This document shows, in pieces, positions 8,129 through 15,754 of a stretch of 39,101 bases of DNA. A program made the position numbers and the translations under genes. The stretch is taken from the NCBI GenBank assembly GCA_044506565.1, contig JBIQKN010000025.1, positions 1-39,101 of the forward strand, written 5' to 3'. Position 1 is the stretch's first letter; the number at the start of each line of letters is the position of its first letter. This DNA is from Croceibacterium_A sp044506565 (lineage in GTDB: Bacteria; Pseudomonadota; Alphaproteobacteria; Sphingomonadales; Sphingomonadaceae). The notes beneath the pieces are model-generated. The model saw nothing but the letters and a program-made list of their open reading frames with translations, was not told where the DNA came from and ran no database searches.

Positions 8129-8428
8129 TCAGTACTTGAGCTGGCGCTCGTAGAGATCGCGATAGTGCTGGATACGGGTGACGCGCAGGCCCTGCATGCC
8201 CGAACGGTCGACCGCGCGCTGCCAGCCGGCGAATTCCTCGAGCGTGAGGTTGTAGCGCTCGAGCACCTCGTCGATGGTCAGCAGGCCGCCGTTGACCGCG
8301 GCAACAACCTCGGCCTTGCGCCGCACGACCCAGCGCTTCGTCGTCGGCGACGGCAGATCGGCCAGCGTCAGCGGCTCGCCGAGGGGGCCGATCACTTGCG
8401 CCGGACGAATTTTCTGATTCTCGATCAT
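8129..8428 (-). CDS. sciP: DUF1153 protein, SciP-type CtrA inhibitor
   Basis: A 99-residue cytoplasmic DNA-binding or CtrA-binding protein. It matches the DUF1153 family, whose Caulobacter member SciP binds the master cell-cycle regulator CtrA and blocks its transcriptional activity. Diagnostic stretches are VIGPLGEPLTLADLPSP, KRWVVRRKAEVVAAVNGG, and a helix-turn-helix-like segment LTIDEVLERYNLTLEEFAGW. Full length is present. The ATG at 8428 directly follows the TAA of the upstream gene, and GAGGGA overlapping that gene's end serves as ribosome-binding site, so the two genes are tightly coupled. That the CtrA-inhibiting role is kept in this organism is inference from the family. Confidence 0.9.
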   Translation of the reverse strand: MIENQKIRPAQVIGPLGEPLTLADLPSPTTKRWVVRRKAEVVAAVNGGLLTIDEVLERYNLTLEEFAGWQRAVDRSGMQGLRVTRIQHYRDLYERQLKY

Positions 8429-8746
8429 TTAATCCCTCGTGGCCGCCGGCTCGTCACCGAACGGAGTGCGCAAACCTCTGCCCGCTGCGGTTTTGCCATT
8501 GCCTGAAACATCAAGGTTAACGTCCAGCTTACCATTGTGATGCGCTGCGATCCGGCGCGCCGACCCCGCGTCGAAGCTGGCGTCGCCGCAGTCGCCGCCG
8601 GCAGCGAACGAGGCCCGCAGGTCACGCGCTGCCGAAAGACGGGCGACGAGCTCGCTCCAGCTCAGCGGGCGCAGGACTTCGTCCTCCCACGACTCCGGAT
8701 CGAGCGCGCGGCTATCGCCTGGACGCAGAGGTTTTCCCTCGAACAT
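8429..8746 (-). CDS. conserved unknown protein coupled to sciP
   Basis: A 105-residue protein of unknown function. It is soluble, without signal peptide or membrane segment. The N-terminal half (MFEGKPLRPGDSRALDPESW, then SWSELVARLSAARDLRASF) looks like a compact conserved domain. The C-terminal half contains DAGSARRIAAHHNGK and DVNLDVSGNGK, and ends in a charged tail. I recall similar proteins in other sphingomonads only as hypothetical. The stop TAA abuts the sciP ATG, so it should share a transcript with sciP and may be linked to the cell-cycle circuit. The 104-bp region up to mnmA must hold its promoter. Confidence 0.75.
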   Translation of the reverse strand: MFEGKPLRPGDSRALDPESWEDEVLRPLSWSELVARLSAARDLRASFAAGGDCGDASFDAGSARRIAAHHNGKLDVNLDVSGNGKTAAGRGLRTPFGDEPAATRD

Positions 8747-8850
8747 GCCCGGTCCTTAGCCGCGCAAGGGTCAAGATCGGGTAAACCCGCGCCTCAGGCT
8801 CGGGCGCGCACGATTTGGCGCGGGCCCGGCCGCGGTGTAAGGCGCGCGCG

Positions 8851-10008
8851 ATGAAGCCCGCCCCCCGTACGATCCTGCCCGGCTCCGCCGAGGCCGCCGC
8901 GCTGTTCGACCTGCCGCGACCGCCGCGCGAATCCCGCGTGGTCGTCGCCATGTCGGGAGGAGTCGACAGCTCGGTGGTCGCGGCGCTGGCGGCGGCGAGC
9001 GGGGCCGAAGTGATCGGCGTGACGCTCCAGCTCTACGACTATGGCGCCGCGACCGGCCGCAAGGGCGCGTGCTGCGCGGGTGACGACATTCGCGACGCCA
9101 GGGCCGTCGCCGACAGGCTCGGCTTCGCGCACTACGTGTTCGACCACGAAAGCGCCTTCCGTGACGAAGTGGTCGAACGCTTCGCCGACGACTACCTCGC
9201 CGGGCGCACGCCGATTCCCTGCATCCGCTGCAACATGGGGCCCAAGTTCACCGACCTGCTGCGCATGGCCCGCGAACTCGGGGCCGACTGCCTCGCGACG
9301 GGGCACTATGTCCGGCGCATGGCCGGAGCCGCCGGCCCGGAGCTGCACCGGGCATGCGATCCGGCGCGCGACCAGTCGTACTTCCTCTACGGCACGACCG
9401 AGGAACAGCTCGGCTTCCTCCGCTTCCCGCTCGGCGGGCTGCCCAAGGCCGACGTGCGGCGCATCGCCGAGGGCTTCGGGCTCGCGGTGGCGGCCAAGCC
9501 CGACAGCCAGGATATCTGCTTCGTGCCCGACGGAGATTACGCCAGGATCGTGCGGTCGGTGCGGCCCGAAGGTGTGCGCTCGGGCCGCATCGTCCATGCC
9601 GAGACCGGCGAGACGCTCGGCGAGCACCCCGGGGTGATCCACTTCACGGTGGGCCAGCGGCGTGGACTCGAGATCGGCGGACAGCCAGAGCCGCTCTATG
9701 TCGTCGGGATCGACGCGGCGGCCGCCGAGGTCAGGGTCGGGCCGAGGCGGCTGCTGGCGGTCAGCTCGGCGAGGATCGTCGAGACCAACAGAATCGGCCC
9801 GCTGCCCGACCTGCCGCTGACCGCCAAGGTCCGTTCGCTGGCAAGGCCGGTGCCGGTGGCGCTCGAAGGCGCGTTCGGTGACGGCGTGGAGGCCGTGATT
9901 CGTTTCGCTGAGCCCGAGTACGGCGTCGCTCCGGGCCAGGCGGCGGTGCTCTATGCCGGCGATCGCGTTGTCGGGGGCGGGTGGATCGAGTCGACCGAGC
10001 CGGCCTAG
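8851..10008 (+). CDS. mnmA: tRNA-specific 2-thiouridylase MnmA
   Basis: A 385-residue cytoplasmic enzyme that transfers sulfur to U34 of tRNA-Lys, tRNA-Glu and tRNA-Gln, using ATP to adenylate the base. The PP-loop SGGVDSS sits at residues 35-41. The two catalytic cysteines are in PCIRCNMGPKF (near residue 127) and DSQDICFVPDGDY (near residue 225). GTVGQRRGL-type features (FTVGQRRGLEIGG) and a C-terminal beta-barrel follow, with normal family length. The ATG at 8851 was chosen over an in-frame ATG at 8815 because the family start lies close to the PP-loop; only a weak AAGG precedes it. The gene is divergent from the sciP pair and ends 7 bp before the stop of the next, convergent gene. Confidence 0.96.
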   Translation: MKPAPRTILPGSAEAAALFDLPRPPRESRVVVAMSGGVDSSVVAALAAASGAEVIGVTLQLYDYGAATGRKGACCAGDDIRDARAVADRLGFAHYVFDHESAFRDEVVERFADDYLAGRTPIPCIRCNMGPKFTDLLRMARELGADCLATGHYVRRMAGAAGPELHRACDPARDQSYFLYGTTEEQLGFLRFPLGGLPKADVRRIAEGFGLAVAAKPDSQDICFVPDGDYARIVRSVRPEGVRSGRIVHAETGETLGEHPGVIHFTVGQRRGLEIGGQPEPLYVVGIDAAAAEVRVGPRRLLAVSSARIVETNRIGPLPDLPLTAKVRSLARPVPVALEGAFGDGVEAVIRFAEPEYGVAPGQAAVLYAGDRVVGGGWIESTEPA

Positions 10009-10015
10009 ACCGCCC

Positions 10016-10369
10016 TCATTCCTGCCACGGCTCGAGCAGGCAGCCGGGCCCGTCACGGTACTGCGCGGTTTCGCTGGCGATCAGCGGCACGTAGGCGGTC
10101 ACGCTGCGACTGTCTTCGTCGTCGCTGAGGAAGACGACTTCCATCCCCGGCTCGAAATCCTTCTTGCAGTCGGCGAGGCTCCGGCCGGCGACGTAGCGGC
10201 ACGAGCAGGCCGTCCGCGCGCCGAACGCCGCGCCCGTGCGGGCGTAGCCCTCGATCGGCTCGCGATAGTACCAGCCGGCCGCCCCGGCGAGTACAACGGC
10301 GGCGAGCAGCACTCGCAGCCAGATCCGGCGCCTGGGCCTGCCGATCGTCCCTCGCTTAGCGGTTGCCAT
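10016..10369 (-). CDS. small single-pass membrane protein with Cys cluster
   Basis: A 117-residue protein of unknown function. A basic N-terminus (KRGTIGRPRRR) precedes one membrane helix (LRVLLAAVVLAGAAGWYY), so the bulk should face the periplasm. That part contains TACSCRYVAGRSLADCKKDF and a late GPGCLLEPW: four cysteines that could form two disulfides. I do not recognise a named family, but the cysteine pattern looks conserved rather than random. It starts only 31 bp from the start of the divergent lipoprotein serine hydrolase, also an envelope protein, which suggests a functional pair. No ribosome-binding site stands out. Confidence 0.7.
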   Translation of the reverse strand: MATAKRGTIGRPRRRIWLRVLLAAVVLAGAAGWYYREPIEGYARTGAAFGARTACSCRYVAGRSLADCKKDFEPGMEVVFLSDDEDSRSVTAYVPLIASETAQYRDGPGCLLEPWQE

Positions 10370-10400
10370 GTTCCCGTGCCTGGAGGATGAAGCGGCGCCG

Positions 10401-11531
10401 ATGCCGCGCGTCCCGTCTCCTAGCTTCCTCGCCGCCGTGCTGCCAGCCCTGCTCGTCGCAGGGTGCGGCGAGGCGGGACCGCCGCCGGTACTGCCGCTGT
10501 CGTCAGAAGCGCTCGAGGCCGTGGCCGACGATCCCGGTGTCGACCGCGAGAAGCTGGCCCGTGCGATCGACGCGGTGTTCACCGCCGACGGCATCGGCGA
10601 GACGCGCGCCCTCGTCGTGATGCACGGTGGCGAAATCGTCGCCGAGCGCTACGCCGACGGATACGGTCGCGATACCCGGTTCGTCGGCTGGTCGATGTCC
10701 AAGACGGTGACCGCGGTGCTGATCGGCATGCTCGTGGCCGATGGGCGGCTGCATCTCGACCGCTCGCCGCCGATCCCGCGCTGGCAGCGTGCCGGCGACC
10801 CGCGCGGCGAGATCACACTGCGCCAGTTACTGCAGATGCGCTCGGGCCTGCGACACGATGAAAAGGGCGATCCGGTCTACACCTCGAGCGAGGTGCGGAT
10901 GATGTTCCTCGACGGGCGCGACAACATGGCGGCGTGGGCCGAGGCGCAGCCGCTCGAGCACGAGCCGGGTCGCGAGTTCGAGTACTCGACGGCGACGAGC
11001 ATGGTGCTGGCCGACATCGCCGCGCGGGTGCTGGCGCCGAGGGGCGGCGCGGCCGAACGCCGGCGCGCGGTCGACGAGTTCCTGCGCGCGCGGCTGGCGG
11101 TCCCGCTCGGTCTCGATTCGCTGACCGCCGAGTACGACCGCGCCGGGACGATGATGGGCGGCAGCATGATCTGGGCGACCGCGCGCGACTGGGCGCGGTT
11201 CGGCGAATTTCTGCGTCACAAGGGTTCGGTGCGCGGGGCGCAGATCGTGCCGCGCGGGTGGGTCGAGTTCATGGTCGCGCCGAGCCCGCGCGCGCCCGAC
11301 TACGGTGCGCAGACCTGGCTCAACCGCGATTCGGGCGGCGAGCGCGAGATGCTGTTCCCCGACCAGGGCCCGGCGAGCCTGTTCGCCGCCATCGGGCATC
11401 TCGGGCAATACGTGCTGGTTTCCCCGTCGCAGAAGCTCACCGTGGTCCGGCTCGGCAAGACCGACCAGCAAGACCGGCCGGCGCTGGTCGATGCGCTGGC
11501 CGGGGTCGTCGAGCTCTACCCCGAAACGTAG
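10401..11531 (+). CDS. lipoprotein serine hydrolase (beta-lactamase class C / 6-aminohexanoate-dimer hydrolase type)
   Basis: A 376-residue hydrolase, probably anchored to a periplasmic membrane face. It has a lipoprotein signal with lipobox LVAGC (Cys22). The catalytic SxxK is SMSK (Ser98, Lys101). The second motif is the Tyr in FEYSTATSMVLAD, typical of EstB/NylB'-like enzymes. A glycine-rich MMGGSMIWATARDWARFG block and GHLGQYVLVSP near the end complete the fold. The natural substrate is unknown; esters, amides or peptides are possible, and true beta-lactamase activity is not implied. ATG 10401 was chosen because the signal peptide begins there; an in-frame ATG at 10368 would spoil the signal and overlap the divergent gene's start. 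The 3' end overlaps the PhzF gene by 16 bp. Confidence 0.9.
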   Translation: MPRVPSPSFLAAVLPALLVAGCGEAGPPPVLPLSSEALEAVADDPGVDREKLARAIDAVFTADGIGETRALVVMHGGEIVAERYADGYGRDTRFVGWSMSKTVTAVLIGMLVADGRLHLDRSPPIPRWQRAGDPRGEITLRQLLQMRSGLRHDEKGDPVYTSSEVRMMFLDGRDNMAAWAEAQPLEHEPGREFEYSTATSMVLADIAARVLAPRGGAAERRRAVDEFLRARLAVPLGLDSLTAEYDRAGTMMGGSMIWATARDWARFGEFLRHKGSVRGAQIVPRGWVEFMVAPSPRAPDYGAQTWLNRDSGGEREMLFPDQGPASLFAAIGHLGQYVLVSPSQKLTVVRLGKTDQQDRPALVDALAGVVELYPET

Positions 11532-12230
11532 AAGGTTCCTGCGACCACCGTCGTGCACGCGCCGCCGAGCCAGGCGCGCTCGCCGTCCAGCCGGCAGGTG
11601 AGATCGCCACCGCGGGCCGAAGCCTGGTGCGCGGTGAACGCGTCGCGCCCGAGGCGCGGCACCCAGAAGGGGGCCAGCACTGCATGGGCCGAGCCGGTAA
11701 CGCTGTCCTCGTCGACGCAGGCGCCGGGCACGAACACGCGGCTCACCACGTCGGTCGTGCGGCCGGGTGCGGTGCAGATGAACTGGTCGTCGCCGAGCGC
11801 CGCAAGGCCGCGCAGGTCGGGCGCGAGCGCCCGTATCTCATCCTCGCCGTCGAACAGAAACACGCTGTAGCGGTCGGGCGAGCGCCAAACCTCGCGCGGT
11901 TCGGCGCCGAGCAGGGCGACGGCCTCGGGCCATTCGCCGGGTGCGGTCGCGATCGTCGGCAACGCGAGCTCGTAGCCGCCCTCCGGCCTGCGCCGCACTT
12001 CGAGTCCCCCGGCCTGGCGCGTGCGGAACGTCACGTGGTCGCCGCCGTCGCGGCCGAGCAGCACGTGACCGCTCGCCAGCGTTGCGTGGCCGCACAGCCG
12101 GACTTCGACGGCGGGGGTGAACCAGCGCAGTTCCCAGTCCGCCGCCCCCGTCGAATCGCACACGACGAAGGCCGTCTCGGCGAACAGGTTTTCGGCGGCG
12201 ATCGCCTGCAGCGTCGCATCGGGCAGCCAC
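11516..12230 (-). CDS. PhzF-family epimerase/isomerase, 5' end lost in gap
   Basis: Partial gene; 237 residues and the stop are visible, and roughly the first 25 residues lie in the 100-N gap. PhzF-family proteins are diaminopimelate-epimerase-fold enzymes; PhzF itself isomerises a phenazine precursor, and most homologues have unknown substrates. Visible signatures are AAENLFAETAFVV (the Glu matches the catalytic acid), LCGHATLASGHVLL, and DEDSVTGSAHAVLAPFW. No phenazine genes are nearby, so that pathway is not implied. It is transcribed in the same direction as the CDF transporter and pdxH upstream, probably as one unit, and converges on the serine hydrolase with a 16-bp overlap. Confidence 0.9.
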
Positions 12231-12330
12231 NNNNNNNNNNNNNNNNNNNNNNNNNNNNNNNNNNNNNNNNNNNNNNNNNNNNNNNNNNNNNNNNNNNNNN
12301 NNNNNNNNNNNNNNNNNNNNNNNNNNNNNN
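12231..12330. other. assembly gap of 100 N
   Basis: Exactly 100 unknown bases, the conventional filler for a gap of unknown length. It removes the 3' end of the CDF transporter and the 5' end of the PhzF gene. From usual family lengths (about 50-60 missing CDF residues plus about 25 missing PhzF residues), the true gap is probably at least 200 bp, so all coordinates to its right are nominal. Confidence 0.98.
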
Positions 12331-13070
12331 TGGGCGAAATCGCGGTGGCCGCTGGTTCGCGTGCGCAAGTCGTGCAGCTTGGCGAGTTCGGGATGAGCGG
12401 CGGCGCGCTCTACGAACCGCTGGCGCTTCTCTTCCGGCCATTCGCGGTCCATCAGGTTGTCGACGGCCTCGCGCGACGCCCGCCACGCGCCCCACAGCAA
12501 CCATGCGGCGATGCCGAGCCCGAACAGTGGATCGGCCTTGGCAAAGCCGAGGTACGAATCGATCGCCAGCGCCGCGATCACCGCGAGGTTGAGCAGCAGG
12601 TCGGACTGATAGTGCACACTGTCGGTGCGGATCGCGAGCGACCCGGTGCGGCGGATCACGTGGCGCTGCCAGGCGAGCAGGGCGAAGGTCGCGAGAATCG
12701 CCGCCACCGACACCGCGATGCCCTCTTCTGCCGCCTCGACCCTGCCGCCTTCGACCAGGTGGAGCACGGCCCGGAACATGATCGCCGCAGCGGACAGCGC
12801 GATCAGGATCACCTGCAGCATCGCGGTAAGCGCCTCTGCCTTGCCGTGTCCGAAGCGGTGCTCCTCGTCGGCCGGCATCGCGGCGATCCACACGCCGGTC
12901 AGCGTCGCCAGGCTCGCGACGAGGTCGAGCGCGGTGTCGGCGAGGCTTCCCAGCATCGCCGTCGAGCCCGTGCGCGCCAGGGCCCAGGCCTTGAGAGCGG
13001 AAAGGAACAGCGCCAGCGCAATCGACGCGAACGCCGCGCTGCGGTTCAACCGGGCGTCGCCCGGGTTCAC
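12331..13070 (-). CDS. cation diffusion facilitator transporter, 3' end lost in gap
   Basis: Partial gene; about 246 residues are visible. It is an inner-membrane proton-coupled exporter of divalent metal (zinc, iron or manganese family). Six hydrophobic segments are visible. Metal-site residues are in SLADTALDLVAS (helix 2, Asp pair) and SVHYQSDLLLN (helix 5, His and Asp). The HRFGHGKAEAL loop between helices 2 and 3 is characteristic. The cytoplasmic domain begins (LAKLHDLRTRTSGHRDF) and is cut by the gap. The start is GTG at 13070, overlapping the pdxH stop as GTGA; the protein begins MNPGDARLNRSAAF. Metal specificity cannot be told from the visible part. Confidence 0.92.
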
Positions 13071-13669
13071 GGGTACAGCAGCGTGCTCGCCCACCCGCCG
13101 GCCGTACGGGTGAACAGCCGCCGCTCGTGCAGGCGATGCGGGCGCGAGAGCCAGAACTCGATCCGCTCGGGCGCCAGGCGGAAGCCTGTCCAGTGGCGCG
13201 GGCGCGGCACCGCGCCGTCGGGATACTCGCTGCGCAAGGTCTCGACGCGCCTGAGGTAGGTGCGCCGCGAATCCAGCAGCCGCGACTGGTCGGAAGCGGC
13301 CGAGCCGAGGCGCGAATCCGGATGGCGTGAGGCGAAGTAGGCGTCGGCCATCGGGGCGCTCACTTCCTCCAGCGGGCCCTCGATGCGGATCTGGCGGTGC
13401 AGCGACTTCCAGTGGAACAGCAGCGCTGCGCGCGGGTTGGCGCGGATCTCGCCGCCCTTGCGGCTCTCGGCGTTGGTATAGAACACGAACCCGTCGGGTC
13501 CGTGGCCCTTGAGCAGGACCATCCGCACCGAGGGCACACCGTCGGGCGTCGCGGTAGCGAGCGCCATCGCGTTCGGATCGTCCGGCTCGCTGAGCTCGGC
13601 CTCGGCGAACCAGGTTTCGAACAGCGCAATCGGGTCGCCGTGGGGAATCGCGTCGTGCTCGGGTTCCAT
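13067..13669 (-). CDS. pdxH: pyridoxamine 5'-phosphate oxidase PdxH
   Basis: A 200-residue FMN enzyme that oxidises pyridoxamine or pyridoxine 5'-phosphate to pyridoxal 5'-phosphate, the last step of vitamin B6 synthesis and salvage. Hallmarks in order are SVRMVLLKGHGPDGFVFYTN, SRKGGEIRANPRAALLFHW (FMN binding), QIRIEGPLEEV, the ASRHPDSRLGSAASDQS loop, and the C-terminal RHWTGFRLAPERIEFW and RLHERR (substrate and FMN contacts). Length is normal for the family. The ATG at 13669 is 81 bp from the divergent dnaJ-like gene. The stop overlaps the CDF start, so pdxH leads a three-gene minus-strand unit: pdxH, CDF transporter, PhzF protein. Confidence 0.96.
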   Translation of the reverse strand: MEPEHDAIPHGDPIALFETWFAEAELSEPDDPNAMALATATPDGVPSVRMVLLKGHGPDGFVFYTNAESRKGGEIRANPRAALLFHWKSLHRQIRIEGPLEEVSAPMADAYFASRHPDSRLGSAASDQSRLLDSRRTYLRRVETLRSEYPDGAVPRPRHWTGFRLAPERIEFWLSRPHRLHERRLFTRTAGGWASTLLYP

Positions 13670-13713
13670 GATCCTGACCTATCGGGTTGCCCGAAAGGTG
13701 GAAAGCCTCGCAG

Positions 13714-13742
13714 CTTGCGCGGTGCAACTGTTCTGCCTAGCT
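13714..13742 (+). promoter_or_regulatory. RpoH-like promoter before the dnaJ-type gene
   Basis: CTTGC (13714-13718), a 17-base spacer, then CCTAGCT (13736-13742). This is close to the alphaproteobacterial heat-shock pattern CTTGA-N17-CYTATNT. The second box ends 8 bases before the ATG at 13751, and no ribosome-binding site precedes that ATG, so a leaderless transcript is plausible. The match is imperfect, and the function is inferred partly from the chaperone gene downstream. Confidence 0.4.
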
Positions 13743-13750
13743 AACACGCC

Positions 13751-14701
13751 ATGGCAGATCCCTACGCGACCCTGGGCGTTTCCCGCACCGCGAGCGAGAA
13801 GGACATCAAGTCCGCCTACCGCAAGCTCGCCAAGGAACTGCATCCGGACCGCAACAAGGACAATCCCAAGGCGGCCGAGCGCTTCTCGGACGTCACCAAG
13901 GCCTACGACCTGCTGTCGGACAAGGACAAGCGCGCGCGGTTCGACCGCGGCGAGATCGACTCCGACGGCAATCCGGCGATGCCGTTCGGCGGCGGGTTCC
14001 GCAGCAGCGGCTTCCACCCCGGCGCGGGCGGCGGACGCGGGCCCTCGGCGCAGGATTTCCAGGGTTTCGGCGTCGGCGACGACGTCGACCTGAGCGACAT
14101 CTTCGAGGGGCTGTTCGGCGGCCTGGGCGGCCAGCGGAGCGCCGGATCCGGTTTCGGCTCGCGCCGCCAGGCCCCGCCGCAGCGCGGGGCCAACGTCAGC
14201 TATCGGCTGAAGGTCCCGTTCGTCGATGCGGCCACGCTCAAGCCGCAGCGCATCGGGCTGTCGGACGGCTCGACGGTCGACCTCAAGCTGCCGGCCGGCG
14301 TCGAGAGCGGCACGCAGATGCGGCTCAAGGGCAAGGGCCAGCCCGGTCCCGGCGGCGCCGGCGACGCGCTGGTCACGATCGAGATCGAACCGCACCCGTT
14401 CTTCGTGCGCGACGGAGCCGACGTTCGGCTCGAGCTGCCGATCACGCTCGACGAGGCCGTCCGTGGGGCCAAGGTCAAGGTTCCGACCGTGGACGGCCCG
14501 GTGATGCTGACGGTCGCCGCCGGTTCGGGCTCGGGCAAGGTCCTGCGCCTGAAAGGCAAGGGCTTCTCGAAGAAGGGCGGCGGCCGCGGCGACCAGCTGG
14601 TTACGCTCGAGATCCAGCTGCCCAAGGACCTCGGCGAGCTCGCCGGGCGACTTGAGGGCTGGAGCGACCCCACCAGTGTGCGGAACCGGCTTGGCGTCTG
14701 A
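13751..14701 (+). CDS. DnaJ/CbpA-type Hsp40 co-chaperone
   Basis: A 316-residue J-domain protein that would deliver unfolded proteins to DnaK and stimulate its ATPase. The J domain covers residues 1-70, with HPD at 31-33. A Gly/Phe-rich linker (about 75-145) follows. There is no CxxCxGxG zinc-finger repeat, which separates it from classical DnaJ and places it in the CbpA-like class. C-terminal beta domains I and II span about residues 145-310 (PAGVESGTQMRLKGKGQPG and AGSGSGKVLRLKGKGFSKKG). A possible heat-shock promoter precedes it. It lies 36 bp before the YihY/BrkB gene and probably shares its transcript with that gene and fabI. Confidence 0.93.
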   Translation: MADPYATLGVSRTASEKDIKSAYRKLAKELHPDRNKDNPKAAERFSDVTKAYDLLSDKDKRARFDRGEIDSDGNPAMPFGGGFRSSGFHPGAGGGRGPSAQDFQGFGVGDDVDLSDIFEGLFGGLGGQRSAGSGFGSRRQAPPQRGANVSYRLKVPFVDAATLKPQRIGLSDGSTVDLKLPAGVESGTQMRLKGKGQPGPGGAGDALVTIEIEPHPFFVRDGADVRLELPITLDEAVRGAKVKVPTVDGPVMLTVAAGSGSGKVLRLKGKGFSKKGGGRGDQLVTLEIQLPKDLGELAGRLEGWSDPTSVRNRLGV

Positions 14702-14737
14702 GCCATTGCCCGAACTAAGCGGCGAGGAAAGGTCTCG

Positions 14738-15754
14738 ATGGCAGGCGGACTGACGGACCACGACCGGCCCGGCCCTCCGCTGCCCGACCGCTCGCCGGAA
14801 GGGCGGCGCAAGGAAGCGCTCAAGCACAAGGCAGGCCTGACCGAACAGGTCTCGCGCCGCGTCGGCCCGGGATCGCGCGCCTACGAAGTCGCAGGCCGCG
14901 TCGTGGTAGGCGCGTGGAACGACGGCTTCATCCATGCCGGCAACCTCGCCTACATGACGGTGCTGGCGATCTTCCCGTTCTTCATCACCGGTGCGGCGCT
15001 GTTCAGCCTGGTCGGCGAGGAAGCCGAGCGCGCGGCGGCGATCAATGCCATCGTCATCGCGTTGCCGCCCGTGGTCGGCAGCGTGATCGAACCCGTCGCC
15101 CGCACGGTGGTCGAACAGCGCAGCGGGTGGCTGCTGTGGATCGGCGGGCTGGTCGGGCTGTGGACCGTCGGCAGCCTGATCGAGACGATCCGCGACATCC
15201 TGCGGCGGGCCTACGGCACGCGTGCGACGCAGGCCTTCTGGAAGTACCGCCTGCTGTCGACCGGGATCATCGTCGGCGCCGTCGTGCTGGTCATGCTGAG
15301 CCTGATCGCCCAGGTGATGATCGGCACCGCACAGCAGGTCATCGCCGCCTACATGCCGCAGCTCTACACGGCGGTCGACGAGCTGGCGCTGGCGCGGTTC
15401 GGGCCGGTGCTGGTCCTCTACGGATCGGTCTACCTGCTGTTCTACACGCTGACCCCGGCGGCCTATAGCAAGAAGCGCTATCCGAAGTGGCCCGGGGCGC
15501 TGCTGGTGACCGCGTGGTGGGCCGGCGTGACGGCGGCGCTTCCGCCGCTGCTGCACGACGTTTTCCGCTACGACGCGACTTACGGCTCGCTCGCCGGCAT
15601 CATGATCGTGCTTTTCTTTTTCTGGCTCGTCGGACTAGGGATGGTCATGGGTGCCGAGCTCAACGCGGCGCTGGCCGTCACTCCCGAAGAGGAGGAGGAC
15701 CGCATCGGCCAGGACGGCACAACTGCAAGGGACCGGGAGGAAAACCGCCGATGA
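14738..15754 (+). CDS. YihY/BrkB-family inner-membrane protein
   Basis: A 338-residue integral membrane protein. The family was once called ribonuclease BN by mistake; its real function is unknown. A charged N-terminal tail of about 55 residues precedes six or so membrane helices. Typical stretches are NDGFIHAGNLAYMTVLAIFPF, LFYTLTPAAYSKKRYPKW, LHDVFRYDATYGSLAGIM, and the final FFFWLVGLGMVMGAELNAAL. A strong site (GAGGAAAGG) sits just before ATG 14738. The stop overlaps the fabI start as ATGA, so fabI translation is likely coupled to it. Family assignment is firm, function open. Confidence 0.92.
   Translation: MAGGLTDHDRPGPPLPDRSPEGRRKEALKHKAGLTEQVSRRVGPGSRAYEVAGRVVVGAWNDGFIHAGNLAYMTVLAIFPFFITGAALFSLVGEEAERAAAINAIVIALPPVVGSVIEPVARTVVEQRSGWLLWIGGLVGLWTVGSLIETIRDILRRAYGTRATQAFWKYRLLSTGIIVGAVVLVMLSLIAQVMIGTAQQVIAAYMPQLYTAVDELALARFGPVLVLYGSVYLLFYTLTPAAYSKKRYPKWPGALLVTAWWAGVTAALPPLLHDVFRYDATYGSLAGIMIVLFFFWLVGLGMVMGAELNAALAVTPEEEEDRIGQDGTTARDREENRR

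Noticed and set aside
8514..8530. TTAA-N8-TTAC resembling a CtrA-binding site upstream of sciP
   Set aside because: Spacing and second half-site differ from TTAA-N7-TTAA, and it lies inside the coding region of the upstream gene.
10387..10401. ATG at 10387 directly after GGAGG as a start for the serine hydrolase
   Set aside because: It is in a different frame from the hydrolase; only the ATG at 10401 gives the lipoprotein signal.
13679..15556. A 625-codon minus-strand open frame opposite the DnaJ-type and BrkB genes
   Set aside because: Composition is repeat-like Arg/Asp/Gln, typical of antisense translation; both plus-strand genes are clear families.
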